A DNA stretch of 64,000 nt from Moraxella porci DSM 25326 (GTDB lineage: Bacteria; Pseudomonadota; Gammaproteobacteria; Pseudomonadales; Moraxellaceae): the NCBI RefSeq assembly GCF_002014855.1, contig NZ_MUYV01000005.1, positions 1 to 64,000 on the forward strand. The letters are read 5' to 3'. Positions 10,418-20,868 of the stretch are shown here, piece after piece. The notes below the pieces were generated by a model. That model was not told where the DNA came from. It saw only the letters and a list, made by a program, of their open reading frames with translations, and did no database searches. Position numbers and translations under genes: made by a program. How positions within the stretch are numbered: position 1 is the first letter of the stretch; the number at the start of each line of letters is the position of its first letter.

Positions 10418-11503
10418 CTAAATCGATTTTTCCAAAAACATTGCATCGCCATAGCTAAAAAAGCGATAGTTGTGATCAATGGCGTGCTGATAGGCTTGCT
10501 TAATAGGATCAATACCTGCAAAGGCAGAAACCAGCATCAGTAGCGTTGATTTTGGCAAGTGAAAATTGGTCACCAAGCAATCCACCACGCCAAAGCGATA
10601 CGGCGGATAAATAAAGATATTGGTATCGCCCGCATATTCGACAAGCTTGCTATCTTTGTGATGTAAATACGCTGTCTCAAGCGTGCGAGTGACCGTCGTG
10701 CCGACAGCGATGATGCGACCGCCATTGGCTTTGGTTTGGTTGATGAGCTCGGCAGTTTCTTTGGGCAGGTGTGCATATTCTGAATGCATCACATGATCAC
10801 GCACATCGTCTGCTTTGACTGGGGCAAAAGTTCCTGCACCGACATTGAGCGTGACAAAGGCAGTTTTGACGCCTTTTTGTTTTAGCTTGTCTAATAAATC
10901 ATCATCAAAATGCAGACTGGCTGTGGGTGCGGCTACACTGCCTGTTTTGGCAGGATCGTGAAACACTGTTTGATAGCGTTCATCATCCATCTCATCAGCA
11001 TCCCGCTCAAAATAAGGCGGAATCGGCATCTGACCATAGCGATCCAAGTCAGGCAAAATGGGTGCGTCAAAGGCTAGGATAAATAGATTTTCTTCACGAC
11101 CAAGCACGGTGGCGTGCATTTTGTTATTAGCTAGGCTTAGTGTCTGACCGGTCTTGGGCGAGCGACTTGAGCGTACATGGCACAGTGCACGATGGGGCGG
11201 ATGACCATCTTCATCAGGCAGTAGGCGTTCGACCAGTACTTCAACCACACCGCCGGTTGCTTTTTGACCATGCAGGCGTGCTTTCATGACTTTGGTATCA
11301 TTGAGCACCAACAAATCGCCATCTTTTAATAGCTCTGACAAATCGGTAAACTGCCGATCACTGATGACGCCATCTGCCACATATAAAAGGCGTGAACTGC
11401 TACGCTGGTCAAGCGGATGGCGTGCGATCAGTGCTTCGGGCAAGTCATAGTCATAATCGCTGATGAGTACAGGTTGGTCGGTGTGGCTCATGGGGGTATT
11501 CAT
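10418..11503 (-). CDS. queA: S-adenosylmethionine:tRNA ribosyltransferase-isomerase
   Basis: A 361-residue QueA. It transfers and isomerises the ribosyl group of SAM onto preQ1-modified tRNA to give epoxyqueuosine. The N-terminal DYDLPEALIARHPL and the central NVGAGTFAPVK motif are family hallmarks. The start could be 11503 or the in-frame ATG at 11491; neither has a clear ribosome site. It is followed by tgt on the same strand. Confidence 0.96.
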   Translation of the reverse strand: MNTPMSHTDQPVLISDYDYDLPEALIARHPLDQRSSSRLLYVADGVISDRQFTDLSELLKDGDLLVLNDTKVMKARLHGQKATGGVVEVLVERLLPDEDGHPPHRALCHVRSSRSPKTGQTLSLANNKMHATVLGREENLFILAFDAPILPDLDRYGQMPIPPYFERDADEMDDERYQTVFHDPAKTGSVAAPTASLHFDDDLLDKLKQKGVKTAFVTLNVGAGTFAPVKADDVRDHVMHSEYAHLPKETAELINQTKANGGRIIAVGTTVTRTLETAYLHHKDSKLVEYAGDTNIFIYPPYRFGVVDCLVTNFHLPKSTLLMLVSAFAGIDPIKQAYQHAIDHNYRFFSYGDAMFLEKSI

Positions 11504-11666
11504 AAATAAAAATGATTATTGTACCAAAAATAAGCCGTTTACTCTAGGGATAGTTTGCTTGTACAAGTGCCAAAATTCATCATTTTTGTTGTGATTTATG
11601 CTAAAATTGGCAGTAATTTCAAATCTTGAGTAATTTTCTCGGAATTATCCGAGTAATCAGGTGATT

Positions 11667-12893
11667 ATGTTTAATTTATTTAAAAAGAAAAAACCCCTAG
11701 ATGAACAAGTACAAGCTGTGCTAGATGCCAAAACGCTGTACGGTCAGCCATTTATGAATTTTGTGGTGGATCAGACGCTTGATGGCGATGTCTTGACGAT
11801 GAATATGCGTATTGGCATGAGTGATGATACTGCCGAGCTTGAGCGAGAATATCATGCTCTACAGCAGACACTGTATCCGATGGGTGTGACCGAAGTGAAT
11901 ATCAATGTATCGATTGCTGAGCAAAGTATCGCCAATGCCAAAGATGCACCCAAGACACCACCAAAATCCACAAATCCATCACCAAGCTCACAATCGGTAG
12001 TGCAGTCTTATCAGCCGCAGACTCAGTCGCAGACGGATACCATCCCGACCCATCAAGCAGAGAATCAGCCTGCCAAAGCTGCACCAAAGCAAAGTGAGCT
12101 TGTCGCCCATCCACGCATCAGACACATCGTGGTGGTCGCATCAGGCAAGGGCGGTGTGGGCAAATCCACGACGACGGTCAATTTGGCACTGGCACTGCAA
12201 AAGCTGGGCAAAAAGGTGGGTGTGTTAGATGCAGACATCTATGGGCCATCGATTCCTGCGATGCTTGGCGTATCAGGTGTCAAGCCACAGGTGGAGCATG
12301 ATCAGTTTGTACCGATCAACGCCGATGGACTGGCGGTACTGTCGATTGGCAATCTGATTGACTCAGATGAGACGCCTGTGGCATGGCGTGGTATCAAGGC
12401 GACTGGCGCGCTGATGCAACTGTACAATCAGACCAACTGGCCGACACTTGATTATCTACTCATCGATATGCCACCAGGGACGGGGGATATCCAGCTGACT
12501 TTGGCACAGCGTATCCCTGTGACAGGGGCGGTGATCGTCACTACACCGCAGCACATTGCACTGCTTGATGCCAAAAAAGGCATTGAGATGTTTAACAAGA
12601 CCAATATTCCAGTACTGGGTATCGTAGAAAATATGGCATTGCATACCTGTAGCCAATGTGGCCATACCGAAGCCATCTTTGGTCACGGTGGTGGTGATGA
12701 GATGGCACAAAGCTATGGCGTGCCACTGCTTGGACAGTTGCCACTGGATGCCAGCATTCGTGCATCGATGGATGAGGGGCTGCCTAAGCGTCTGCACGAT
12801 GCTCACTTGGGTCAGCATTATTTGGATATTGCTCATGCGGTGATGGATCGGGTGGGTAAATTTGCCAAGCCAGCGACGGACAGATTTTTTTAA
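11667..12893 (+). CDS. apbC: Mrp/ApbC iron-sulfur carrier ATPase
   Basis: A 408-residue P-loop ATPase of the Mrp/NBP35 family that carries Fe-S clusters to apo-proteins. A MIP18/DUF59-like N-terminal region (about 10-85) is joined by an unusually long Pro/Gln/Ser/Thr-rich linker (about 92-147) to the ATPase domain. The latter has the deviant Walker A GKGGVGKST (160-168) and the cluster-binding CSQCGH pair. The ATG at 11667 is preferred because AGGTG lies at ribosome-site distance. A GTG at 11661 is in frame. Confidence 0.93.
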   Translation: MFNLFKKKKPLDEQVQAVLDAKTLYGQPFMNFVVDQTLDGDVLTMNMRIGMSDDTAELEREYHALQQTLYPMGVTEVNINVSIAEQSIANAKDAPKTPPKSTNPSPSSQSVVQSYQPQTQSQTDTIPTHQAENQPAKAAPKQSELVAHPRIRHIVVVASGKGGVGKSTTTVNLALALQKLGKKVGVLDADIYGPSIPAMLGVSGVKPQVEHDQFVPINADGLAVLSIGNLIDSDETPVAWRGIKATGALMQLYNQTNWPTLDYLLIDMPPGTGDIQLTLAQRIPVTGAVIVTTPQHIALLDAKKGIEMFNKTNIPVLGIVENMALHTCSQCGHTEAIFGHGGGDEMAQSYGVPLLGQLPLDASIRASMDEGLPKRLHDAHLGQHYLDIAHAVMDRVGKFAKPATDRFF

Positions 12894-12929
12894 TGCGATT
12901 ATTGAATCCACTATTTGCATGACTAAACC

Positions 12930-12971
12930 AAAACCCAAAGCTGATCTTTAGAGCTTTGGGTTTTGTTTTTG
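12930..12971. terminator. Intrinsic terminator after apbC
   Basis: A 13-bp stem AAAACCCAAAGCT/AGCTTTGGGTTTT with a 9-base loop and T-rich 3' flank. It ends apbC. The A-run on the left flank means it may also stop the convergent gene at 12974, only 3 bases away. Confidence 0.9.
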
Positions 12972-12973
12972 GA

Positions 12974-13435
12974 CTACTGGCCGCACAAGATTTTGGTGAT
13001 GGCTTGATTGGTCTGATCATCAAAGCCTAAAGCAGGCTTGTTGCAGTCAATGCTGATGCCCAGCGGATGTGCGGCAGCGCGGCGCTCAAAAAAATACAGA
13101 GTTGCTTTTTTAAGGGCGGGATTATCAGCGCTGGCTTGGATGCTGCGTTTATCGAGTACCACGAACTGAAACACTTGTGGCTTGACATATGACCATGGCC
13201 GAAACCAAGTCTTTTTAGGCACTGTGGCGACCACCACGCTGTCATCTGGCAGCTTGGCGATGGTGTTGTTCGCCCAGCTATATTCGCTGTATACTTGAAA
13301 GCCAATCATGCCAATGCCAGCTGCGACTGGCACCAGCCATTTGGGTGTGCCTTTATAAAATAGGCGTATCGGCATCACCAATCCTGCCAATAAAAAACCA
13401 CAAAAAACCGTTGCCAAAATTTCCCAGAACATCAT
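12974..13435 (-). CDS. Conserved-looking small membrane protein, unknown function
   Basis: A 153-residue protein with two N-terminal membrane helices (about 4-22 and 34-50). A soluble domain rich in Trp, Val and Lys (KTWFRPWSYVKP) follows and ends with two cysteines. I do not know a function. It resembles hypothetical proteins I associate with Acinetobacter and Moraxella, which is recollection and not a search. It is a monocistronic gene convergent with apbC. Confidence 0.75.
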   Translation of the reverse strand: MMFWEILATVFCGFLLAGLVMPIRLFYKGTPKWLVPVAAGIGMIGFQVYSEYSWANNTIAKLPDDSVVVATVPKKTWFRPWSYVKPQVFQFVVLDKRSIQASADNPALKKATLYFFERRAAAHPLGISIDCNKPALGFDDQTNQAITKILCGQ

Positions 13436-13564
13436 CTTTATTGTATCCTTTTGTAGAGTTAGTCGTTAAAATGTATAAAAAATGTAATTTATTCTTGACA
13501 CTATTATAGACAAGTTTTGAATTGAATACCACACTATTTTTTTTAATAAGTGATACAGCTTAAA

Positions 13565-13599
13565 TAAAAAAATCACCCAGCTGGCTGAGTGATTTTTTC
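13565..13599 (-). terminator. Intrinsic terminator of the symporter operon
   Basis: On the minus strand, an AATCAC-T-CAG stem pairs with CTG-G-GTGATT (one G-U pair) around a CCAG loop and is followed by seven T residues. It sits 15 bases past the symporter large-subunit stop. Confidence 0.9.
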
Positions 13600-13613
13600 G
13601 GGTAGGGTGAGGA

Positions 13614-15386
13614 TCAATGATCGACCGCAGCACCTGCACCTTTTGGATAACGGACACTTTCTACCAAGTCTTGAACTTCTTTTGGCGGTGGCGGTGTCAT
13701 TGATGACACGATGAATGCTACCGCGAAGTTGATCAATGCACCGATGGTACCAAATGATAGTGGTGAGATGCCCATGATCCAGTTGGCTTCAACATTCTCA
13801 AAGGTGTTTGTGCCTGGAATGAAGAACCAGCCCATGTACAAGAAGACATAGATACAAGTTGCAACACCACCAGCGATCATACCTGCTGTAGCGCCTGCTG
13901 AGTTGATGCGTTTTGAGAAAATACCCATCATCAATGCTGGGAATAGCGTCGATGCAGCGATACCAAACGCAACAGCAACAACCTGCGCTGCAAAACCTGG
14001 AGGATTAATACCTAGGTAAGTTGCCACTACAATCGCAACAGTCATCGAGATACGAGCAGCCATCAGCTCACCTTTGTCGGTGATGTCAGGCTTGATGGTT
14101 TTCTTGATCAAATCATGTGAGATCGCAGATGAAATCGCAAGTAGTAGGCCAGCGGCGGTAGATAGCGCAGCAGCCAAGCCACCAGCAGCAATCAAACCAA
14201 TAACCCAGCTTGGTAGGTTCGCGATTTCAGGGTTTGCTAGTACCAAGATGTCGTTATTTACGGTTAGCTCATTACCAGCCCAGCCTTTTTCGGCAGCGAC
14301 AGTCGCATTGAACTCTTCGTTCTTGTCATTGTAGTACTGGATACGACCATCGTTATTCTTATCTTCGAATTTTAGTAGGCCAGTATTTTCCCAGTTAACC
14401 ATCCATTCAGGACGCTCAGCATGAACCAGTGCAGGTGCATCACGACCTTCTGGATAGACGGTGTTGATGATATTCATACGAGCCATCGAACCTACAGCAG
14501 GTGCAGTGGTGTATAGCAATGCGATGAAGATCAAAGTCCAGCCAGCTGAGGTACGCGCATCAGAGACTTTAGGTACAGTGAAGAAACGGATGATAACATG
14601 AGGCAGACCCGCTGTACCGATCATCAATGACATGGTCAATAAGAACATGTTTAGCTTATTTGGCACATCGGCAGTATATTGTTCAAAGCCCAGATCAGTC
14701 ACCAACATATCCAATTTTTGAAGGATAGGGGTGCCGCTGGCAACATCAGTACCGAACATGCCCAGCTGCGGAACTGGATTGCCAGTCAGCTGCAGCGAGA
14801 TGAAGATGGCAGGTACGATATAAGCAATCATCAAGACCACATACTGTGCCACCTGAGTGTAGGTGATGCCTTTCATGCCGCCAAGTACCGCATAGAACAA
14901 AACAACAACAGCGGCGATGATTAGACCAGTCGTGCTATCGACTTCCAAGAAACGCGAGAACGCCACACCAGCACCAGTCATCTGACCGATCACATAAGTG
15001 GTACATGCCAAAATCAAGCACACGACAGCGACCAAACGAGCGGTCTTGGAGTAGAAACGATCACCGATAAAGTCAGGTACGGTAAATTTACCAAACTTAC
15101 GCAGATATGGAGCAAGAAGCAGTGCAAGCAGTACGAAACCGCCTGTCCAACCCATCAGATAAGCAGAAGCTGCATAACCACCCATCGCCAACATACCAGC
15201 CATGGAGATGAATGACGCTGCACTCATCCAGTCAGCAGCGGTTGCCATGCCATTGACGACAGGGTGAACACCGCCGCCGGCGACATAGAATTCTTTGGTT
15301 GAGCCAGCGCGCGCCCAAATCGCAATACCGAAGTATAGCGCGAATGACAGGCCTACAAAGATAATGTTAATCCAAAACTGACTCAT
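13614..15386 (-). CDS. Sodium:solute symporter large subunit (VC_2705 subfamily, ActP-like)
   Basis: A 590-residue member of the sodium:solute symporter family with about 13 membrane helices. The small DUF4212 gene directly upstream places it in the VC_2705 (large-subunit) subfamily. Substrates of that group are not settled; acetate or other short organic acids are likely by resemblance to ActP. A hydrophilic insert (about 310-390) between helices includes DKNNDGRIQYY, which resembles an EF-hand calcium loop. A GGAGGA ribosome site sits inside the end of the small-subunit gene, so the two are probably translationally coupled. Confidence 0.88.
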   Translation of the reverse strand: MSQFWINIIFVGLSFALYFGIAIWARAGSTKEFYVAGGGVHPVVNGMATAADWMSAASFISMAGMLAMGGYAASAYLMGWTGGFVLLALLLAPYLRKFGKFTVPDFIGDRFYSKTARLVAVVCLILACTTYVIGQMTGAGVAFSRFLEVDSTTGLIIAAVVVLFYAVLGGMKGITYTQVAQYVVLMIAYIVPAIFISLQLTGNPVPQLGMFGTDVASGTPILQKLDMLVTDLGFEQYTADVPNKLNMFLLTMSLMIGTAGLPHVIIRFFTVPKVSDARTSAGWTLIFIALLYTTAPAVGSMARMNIINTVYPEGRDAPALVHAERPEWMVNWENTGLLKFEDKNNDGRIQYYNDKNEEFNATVAAEKGWAGNELTVNNDILVLANPEIANLPSWVIGLIAAGGLAAALSTAAGLLLAISSAISHDLIKKTIKPDITDKGELMAARISMTVAIVVATYLGINPPGFAAQVVAVAFGIAASTLFPALMMGIFSKRINSAGATAGMIAGGVATCIYVFLYMGWFFIPGTNTFENVEANWIMGISPLSFGTIGALINFAVAFIVSSMTPPPPKEVQDLVESVRYPKGAGAAVDH

Positions 15387-15389
15387 GGG

Positions 15390-15656
15390 CTAGTCCTCCT
15401 TGACCCCGAAGCGTTCTTCAAGCTTGCTCATTTGCCATGAGTAGAAGAAAATCAATACGATAAAGCACAAAATAGAACCTTGCTGACCGAACCAAAAGCC
15501 CAAATCAGAACCGCCAAATTGAATGTTGGCAAGTAGTGGGCGTAGCCAAATCGCAAAGCCATGAGAAACCAAAGCCCAAATTGCTAGGCAAATCGTGATA
15601 ATGCGGATATTGGCAGCCCAATAGCCTTTTAGATCATGGTGTTCGTGTTGTGACAT
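15390..15656 (-). CDS. DUF4212 symporter small subunit
   Basis: An 88-residue protein with two membrane helices (about 18-38 and 57-75), starting MSQHEHHDLKGYW. This is the typical DUF4212 small subunit that pairs with VC_2705-type sodium:solute symporters. It ends 3 bases before the large subunit starts. The ATG follows an AAGGAG ribosome site. Confidence 0.88.
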   Translation of the reverse strand: MSQHEHHDLKGYWAANIRIITICLAIWALVSHGFAIWLRPLLANIQFGGSDLGFWFGQQGSILCFIVLIFFYSWQMSKLEERFGVKED

Positions 15657-15982
15657 ACATCACTCCTTATAAAGGAGCAGGGAGAGAGTGTGATATGATC
15701 TTCTGCCGCTATCCCTGCTTGTGTTAATCCTTTTTATAATCTGATCGCCGCCAATTTAGAATTCATTGGATTTAGCTAGACAATTCAGACAGTCATAGGA
15801 TAGCACAACTGTTTTGAATTGCAATATGTATGTATGATTTTTTTTCAAAAAGTTTCTGCCATGTATCGATTATTTTTATGGATTAATGAGTGGACAGTTG
15901 TATTATTGATAGACTTACCCATTGCAAATTCACATCAAAAAAAAGAGCCCTTGATTACTCAAAGGCTCTAGAGCTCACACGC
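15657..15982. other. Intergenic region between symporter and cstA
   Basis: A stretch of 326 bases without a convincing gene. The cstA terminator lies at its right end (15936-15969). The rest is AT-rich and must hold the symporter promoter on the minus strand; I cannot pick a confident -10/-35 pair. A 63-codon open frame on the plus strand runs into cstA antisense and has no ribosome site. Confidence 0.6.
15936..15969 (-). terminator. Intrinsic terminator of cstA
   Basis: On the minus strand AGAGCC pairs with GGCTCT around a 14-base loop and is followed by eight T residues. It lies just past the cstA stop. Confidence 0.85.
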
Positions 15983-17590
15983 TTATCTGCTAAGTTCAAT
16001 CTTAGGTTCAACAACCAAAGCATCAGGGTCGCCTGCGACGCGCTCACGCTTGACAAACAAGAAGAAAGCGATGGTGGTTAACAGGGTCAAGCCAATGCCG
16101 ATGTACACAGACAGCTGATACTCAAGGCCAAAGCCAATTTGGTTATAAGCCAAGAATGTGTAACAAGCTGCGCTCATAAAGATCGCTGGAATGGTGCAAA
16201 TCCAGTGGAATTTGCGATAGCGATACAGATAGCCTGCTGCTGTCCATAGCATGACCACAGCGACCGTTTGGTTCGCCCAGCTAAAGTAGCGCCATAGGAT
16301 CTGAAAGTCCACTTTTGAGACGATAAAGCCAATGACAAACAGCGGAATGGCAATCCATAAGCGCTTAAGCAAAGTGCGCTGCTCCATATTAAAGAACTCA
16401 GCGATGATAAGGCGTGCAGCACGAAATGCCGTATCGCCCGAGGTAATTGGCAGCACCACGACACCAAGCACAGCAAAGATACCACCGATGGCACCCAAGA
16501 AATAGATCGAGCTGTCATAGACCACTTTTGATGGTGAGCCAGCCGCGATGGCTTCTTGAAGTGAAACCAAATCAGGATAAAATGACATGCCAACAGCACA
16601 CCAAATCAGTGCAATGATACCTTCAGCGATCATCGCGCCATAGAAGATGAATCGACCTTCAGACTCGTTCATCGCACAGCGCGCCATCAAAGGTGTCTGA
16701 GTGGCGTGAAAGCCTGACAGCGCACCACAGGTGATGGTTAAAAATAGCAGTGGCCAAATCGGCAAATCGCCTTTTGGTTGTAGATTTGACATGAATTTTT
16801 CAACAGACAAGCCGTCAATCGAACCAAAGAAAGACACAGTGCCAGATCCTAAATGATTGCTGACTAGGCCATACATCATGCCAAGTGACATAAATAGTAG
16901 CAGACCGCCAAAGAATGGATAAATGCGGCCGATGATCTTATCGATCGGCAGCAAAGTCGCGATGATGTAATAGATAAAGATGATCGCTGTCCAAACAACC
17001 AAAATCGTCTCTTTGGTCATGCCAAATGCTGTCGCACCATCTACAGTTGTCGCAGCGGCAGCAGCGGAAATCTCTTCAGCGTTATTGACCGAGATCGTGC
17101 CATTGGCTGCAGTGCCAAAGACATCCATGGTAATGGTACTCATCAGCTGAGCAGGGCTTGCCACGAACACCACGCCGACCAAAACCAGTAGCACCACCGC
17201 CAAGACATTGATAAATGCCTTAATCGGTGCGCCCAAATATTTACCCGTCAAATAAGGCATCGACGCACCGCCGTTACGCACCGAAAGCATGCCGCACATA
17301 TAATCATGTACCGCACCGGCAAAAATACAGCCCAAAACGATCCATAGCATCGCCACAGGACCGTATAACGCACCCAAAATCGGACCAAAAATCGGCCCTG
17401 TGCCAGCGATGTTCAGCAGCTGGATTAGCCAGATTTTGGTTTTTGACATGGGAACATAGTCCACGCCATCAGCCATGGTATAGGCAGGGGTGTTTTTGTT
17501 GGGGTTGATGACAAAGATTTTCTCAACCACTTTGCCGTAAATAAAATAGCCGACAAGCAGCACGGCGATACAAAAAAAGAACCATAACAT
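15983..17590 (-). CDS. cstA: CstA-family carbon starvation / peptide or pyruvate transporter
   Basis: A 535-residue polytopic protein of the CstA family, shorter than the roughly 700-residue E. coli CstA and BtsT. The family signature NIAGTGPIFGPILGALYG is present near residue 60, with the conserved GFHATQTPLMARC and a SGDTAFRAARL stretch. CstA relatives import pyruvate or peptides when carbon is short; the substrate here is not shown. It is separate from the downstream symporter, with its own terminator and a 256-base upstream gap. Confidence 0.87.
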   Translation of the reverse strand: MLWFFFCIAVLLVGYFIYGKVVEKIFVINPNKNTPAYTMADGVDYVPMSKTKIWLIQLLNIAGTGPIFGPILGALYGPVAMLWIVLGCIFAGAVHDYMCGMLSVRNGGASMPYLTGKYLGAPIKAFINVLAVVLLVLVGVVFVASPAQLMSTITMDVFGTAANGTISVNNAEEISAAAAATTVDGATAFGMTKETILVVWTAIIFIYYIIATLLPIDKIIGRIYPFFGGLLLFMSLGMMYGLVSNHLGSGTVSFFGSIDGLSVEKFMSNLQPKGDLPIWPLLFLTITCGALSGFHATQTPLMARCAMNESEGRFIFYGAMIAEGIIALIWCAVGMSFYPDLVSLQEAIAAGSPSKVVYDSSIYFLGAIGGIFAVLGVVVLPITSGDTAFRAARLIIAEFFNMEQRTLLKRLWIAIPLFVIGFIVSKVDFQILWRYFSWANQTVAVVMLWTAAGYLYRYRKFHWICTIPAIFMSAACYTFLAYNQIGFGLEYQLSVYIGIGLTLLTTIAFFLFVKRERVAGDPDALVVEPKIELSR

Positions 17591-17790
17591 GAATTAATCA
17601 TCCAAAAAGATGGGCGCTCGCCCAATGATAAAAGTCGCCAGCTTCCACAGGCAATTCACGATAAAACTTCAAATTTACATAACATAGCGAAATTTATAGG
17701 CATTGTAAAGTAAATTATGTGTTTTTTATCTGTTTGTATGCATATTTTTCAATTGTGACTAAAGCGTGGTGAGTTTACGTTTTAGCGAGC

Positions 17791-17827
17791 ATAAAAATCA
17801 CCCATTGATGGCTACCAATGGGCGATT
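17791..17827 (-). terminator. Intrinsic terminator of the gcv operon
   Basis: On the minus strand, AATCGCCCATTG pairs with CAATGGGTGATT (one G-U pair) around an 8-base loop, followed by a run of T. It lies 20 bases past the gcvP stop. Confidence 0.92.
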
Positions 17828-17846
17828 GTCAGTATCAATTTATGAT

Positions 17847-20702
17847 TTATTCATAATTATCGATACTTGGGCAAGAGCAGATCAAATTCTTGTCGCCATA
17901 GACATCATCCACACGACCGACTGATGGCCAGAATTTGTGTGCTTTGATGTAGTCTAGTGGGAAAGCAGCTTCAGTGCGGCTATATGGGCGATCCCATTCA
18001 CCAGTGATGACTGCTTGGGTGTGCGGTGCGTTCACCAGTGGGTTATTGTCCGCTGTCCAGCCGTCGGTGCCTGCTTGTACTTTTAGGGCTTCTTGTTTGA
18101 TTTGCTTCAATGCTGAGATAAAGCGGTCAAGCTCATCTTTGCTCTCAGACTCAGTCGGCTCAATCATCAAGGTGCCTGCCACAGGGAATGACATGGTCGG
18201 CGCGTGGAAACCATAGTCCATCAGACGCTTGGCGATGTCAGTCTCGGTGATGCCAGTTTCTGCTTTGAGTGGGCGAATGTCGATGATACATTCGTGTGCC
18301 ACACGACCATTTTTACCTGTGTATAGCACTGGATAATCAGCAGATAGCTGGCTTGCCACATAGTTGGCGTTCAGTAGCGCTTGCTTGGTCGCTGCCAATA
18401 GACCATCACGACCCATCATAGTGATGTACATCCATGAGATTGGCAGGATGCTTGCAGAGCCGTACGGTGCTGCTGAGACAGCAGATTGACCTTCGACAGC
18501 ATTATGTACAGGGGCGACGCTGTGGCTTGCGATGAATGGCGCTAGGTGTTTTTTCAGACCAATCGGACCCATGCCAGGACCACCGCCGCCGTGTGGGATA
18601 CAGAAGGTTTTGTGTAGGTTCATGTGTAGCACGTCCGCACCGACATCAGCAGGCTGCATGATGGCGACTTGGGCGTTCATGTTAGCGCCGTCCATATAGA
18701 CTTGACCGCCATGAGCATGGATTAGATCACAGATATCACGGATGCCCTCTTCAAACACACCATGCGTTGATGGATAAGTAATCATCAAGGCACCTAGGTT
18801 GGCTGAATGCTCTTCACACTTGGCTTTTAGGTCATCAAGATCTACGTTGCCTTGTTCGTCGGTCGCTACGACGACAACTTTCATACCCATCATCTGAGCG
18901 GTAGCAGGGTTGGTACCGTGTGCTGAGCGTGGGATTAGGCAGACATTGCGGTCGGTTTGACCTAGGCTTTCGTGATAGCGGCGAATAGCAAGTAGGCCAG
19001 CATATTCACCAGATGCACCAGAGTTTGGCTGCATAGAGATTTCATCAAAGCCAGTGATGGCTTTTAGCTGGTCTTGTAGGCTGTCAATCATCTCAATGTA
19101 GCCGACCACTTCGTCGCGTGGTGCGAATGGATGTACATTAGCAAATTCATTCCAAGTGATTGGTAGCATTTCGCTCGTCGCGTTTAGCTTCATGGTGCAC
19201 GAGCCAAGCGAAATCATTGAGCGGTTCATCGCCAAATCTTTGTCTTCTAGCGATTTTAGATAGCGTAGCATCTGATGCTCAGTGTGGTGGCTGTTGAACA
19301 CAGGATGGGTCAAAATGTCATCAGTACGCACTTGTGAGCCAAGCACTGATTTGACTTCACTTAGACTACCAGTAACACCGAAGAAACCACAAAGGGCGTT
19401 AAATTCTTCTTCGTCAGTCAATTCGTTAAACGCTACCGAAATGCGAGTATCGCCATCACGCCATAGGCTATAGCCTGCCGCTTTGGCAGCTTGCATGATG
19501 CCATCGGCAGCTGCTTTGTCCGCCACATCCACAAGCACGGTATCAAAGAATGTACCATGTACAACAGTGAATTTGGCTTTGACGGCGTCACTAAACGCCA
19601 CCGCCAGTGCATGAATGCGAGTGGCAATGCGCTTTAGACCCACTGGGCCATGATAGACGGCATACATACCTGCTAGGTTGGCAAGTAGTACTTGAGAAGT
19701 ACAGATGTTTGAGTTGGCTTTTTCACGGCGGATATGCTGTTCACGAGTCTGTAGTGCCATGCGTAGAGCAGTATTGCCTTGCGCATCGATAGATACACCG
19801 ATGATGCGGCCAGGGGCAGAACGCTTATCTTTATCTTTGAATGCAAAATATGCCGCGTGTGGACCGCCAAAGCCCATCGGAATACCAAAGCGTTGTGTGC
19901 TGCCTAGAGCAATATCGGCACCCATGCTGGCAGGGGATTTAAGCAGGACTAGGCTTAGGATGTCACTGGCGACGATGGCATAAGCACCTTTTTCTTTGAC
20001 CGCTGAAATGATGTCAGTCAAATCAACCACATCGCCTTCTTTACCGACATATTGGAAATATGCACCGAAGAAATCGCCATTTTTGGCAGTGTCAAAATCA
20101 CCAACAACCACATCCCAGCCAAAATATTTGGCACGAGTGCGAATCACATCAAGGGTTTGTGGATAGGTGCGGCTATCTACAAAAAATGCGTTAGATTTTG
20201 ATTTGCTGACACGGTTTGCCATTGCCATTGCTTCGGCAGCAGCAGTCGCTTCATCAAGCAGTGATGCACCTGCCAAGTCCATGCCAGTCAAGTCAATGCA
20301 GACTTGTTGGAAGTTTAGCAAAGCTTCTAGGCGACCTTGGGCGATTTCGGCTTGGTATGGAGTGTAGGCGGTGTACCAGCCTGGATTTTCTAGTACATTG
20401 CGCTGGATGACTGCAGGCAGGCGAGTTGGTGCATAGCCTTGACCGATGTAGCTTTTTGAGACGGTGATTTTGTCCGCCATTTTACGCAGCTTGGCTAGGG
20501 CGTTGTGTTCGCTCATCGCTACTGGCAAATCAAGCTCTTTACCCAAGCGGACGGCTTTTGGGACGACAGCATCGATAAAGCTGTCCATATCATCAAAGCC
20601 AACAGCTTTTAGCAGGGCTTGTTGTTCGCTTGCGTCCTTGCCAAGATGGCGATGGACAAAAGCATTTTCATAAAACAATTCAGAAAAATTATTTAATGAC
20701 AT
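17847..20702 (-). CDS. gcvP: Glycine dehydrogenase (decarboxylating), P-protein
   Basis: A full-length homodimer-type P-protein of 951 residues. It is PLP-dependent: it decarboxylates glycine and passes the aminomethyl group to lipoyl-GcvH. The PLP-lysine region [16 protein letters not shown] is intact, and the N-terminal half carries the usual FVHRHLG start. An AAGGA site precedes ATG 20702. It is last in the gcv operon, after a 174-base gap with two hairpins. Confidence 0.97.
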   Translation of the reverse strand: MSLNNFSELFYENAFVHRHLGKDASEQQALLKAVGFDDMDSFIDAVVPKAVRLGKELDLPVAMSEHNALAKLRKMADKITVSKSYIGQGYAPTRLPAVIQRNVLENPGWYTAYTPYQAEIAQGRLEALLNFQQVCIDLTGMDLAGASLLDEATAAAEAMAMANRVSKSKSNAFFVDSRTYPQTLDVIRTRAKYFGWDVVVGDFDTAKNGDFFGAYFQYVGKEGDVVDLTDIISAVKEKGAYAIVASDILSLVLLKSPASMGADIALGSTQRFGIPMGFGGPHAAYFAFKDKDKRSAPGRIIGVSIDAQGNTALRMALQTREQHIRREKANSNICTSQVLLANLAGMYAVYHGPVGLKRIATRIHALAVAFSDAVKAKFTVVHGTFFDTVLVDVADKAAADGIMQAAKAAGYSLWRDGDTRISVAFNELTDEEEFNALCGFFGVTGSLSEVKSVLGSQVRTDDILTHPVFNSHHTEHQMLRYLKSLEDKDLAMNRSMISLGSCTMKLNATSEMLPITWNEFANVHPFAPRDEVVGYIEMIDSLQDQLKAITGFDEISMQPNSGASGEYAGLLAIRRYHESLGQTDRNVCLIPRSAHGTNPATAQMMGMKVVVVATDEQGNVDLDDLKAKCEEHSANLGALMITYPSTHGVFEEGIRDICDLIHAHGGQVYMDGANMNAQVAIMQPADVGADVLHMNLHKTFCIPHGGGGPGMGPIGLKKHLAPFIASHSVAPVHNAVEGQSAVSAAPYGSASILPISWMYITMMGRDGLLAATKQALLNANYVASQLSADYPVLYTGKNGRVAHECIIDIRPLKAETGITETDIAKRLMDYGFHAPTMSFPVAGTLMIEPTESESKDELDRFISALKQIKQEALKVQAGTDGWTADNNPLVNAPHTQAVITGEWDRPYSRTEAAFPLDYIKAHKFWPSVGRVDDVYGDKNLICSCPSIDNYE

Positions 20703-20798
20703 CAGAAAATCCTTAAGTTGGGTTGGTGCGAAAATTGTATTAAAAATACTACCACTGGGTATGATTTTTAATAAAATCTAATTTTTAAACTTAAATAT

Positions 20799-20868
20799 GT
20801 TGGGCTGGCATTGAACAGCCCAACAACTCGCCAAAACAAATCATAGTGCAGACGCTCTACACTATGAT
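20799..20868 (-). other. Two hairpins between gcvH and gcvP
   Basis: Two inverted repeats: GTTGGGCT/AGCCCAAC (20799-20806 with 20817-20824) and ATCATAGTG/CACTATGAT (20840-20848 with 20860-20868). The one nearer gcvH is followed on the minus strand by TTGTTTTGG, a weak T-tract. They may lower gcvP readthrough or protect the upstream mRNA from 3' decay. Confidence 0.6.

Noticed and set aside
12456..12938. 160-codon open frame antisense to apbC
   Set aside because: Shadow of the apbC coding frame; it runs through the terminator and looks random.
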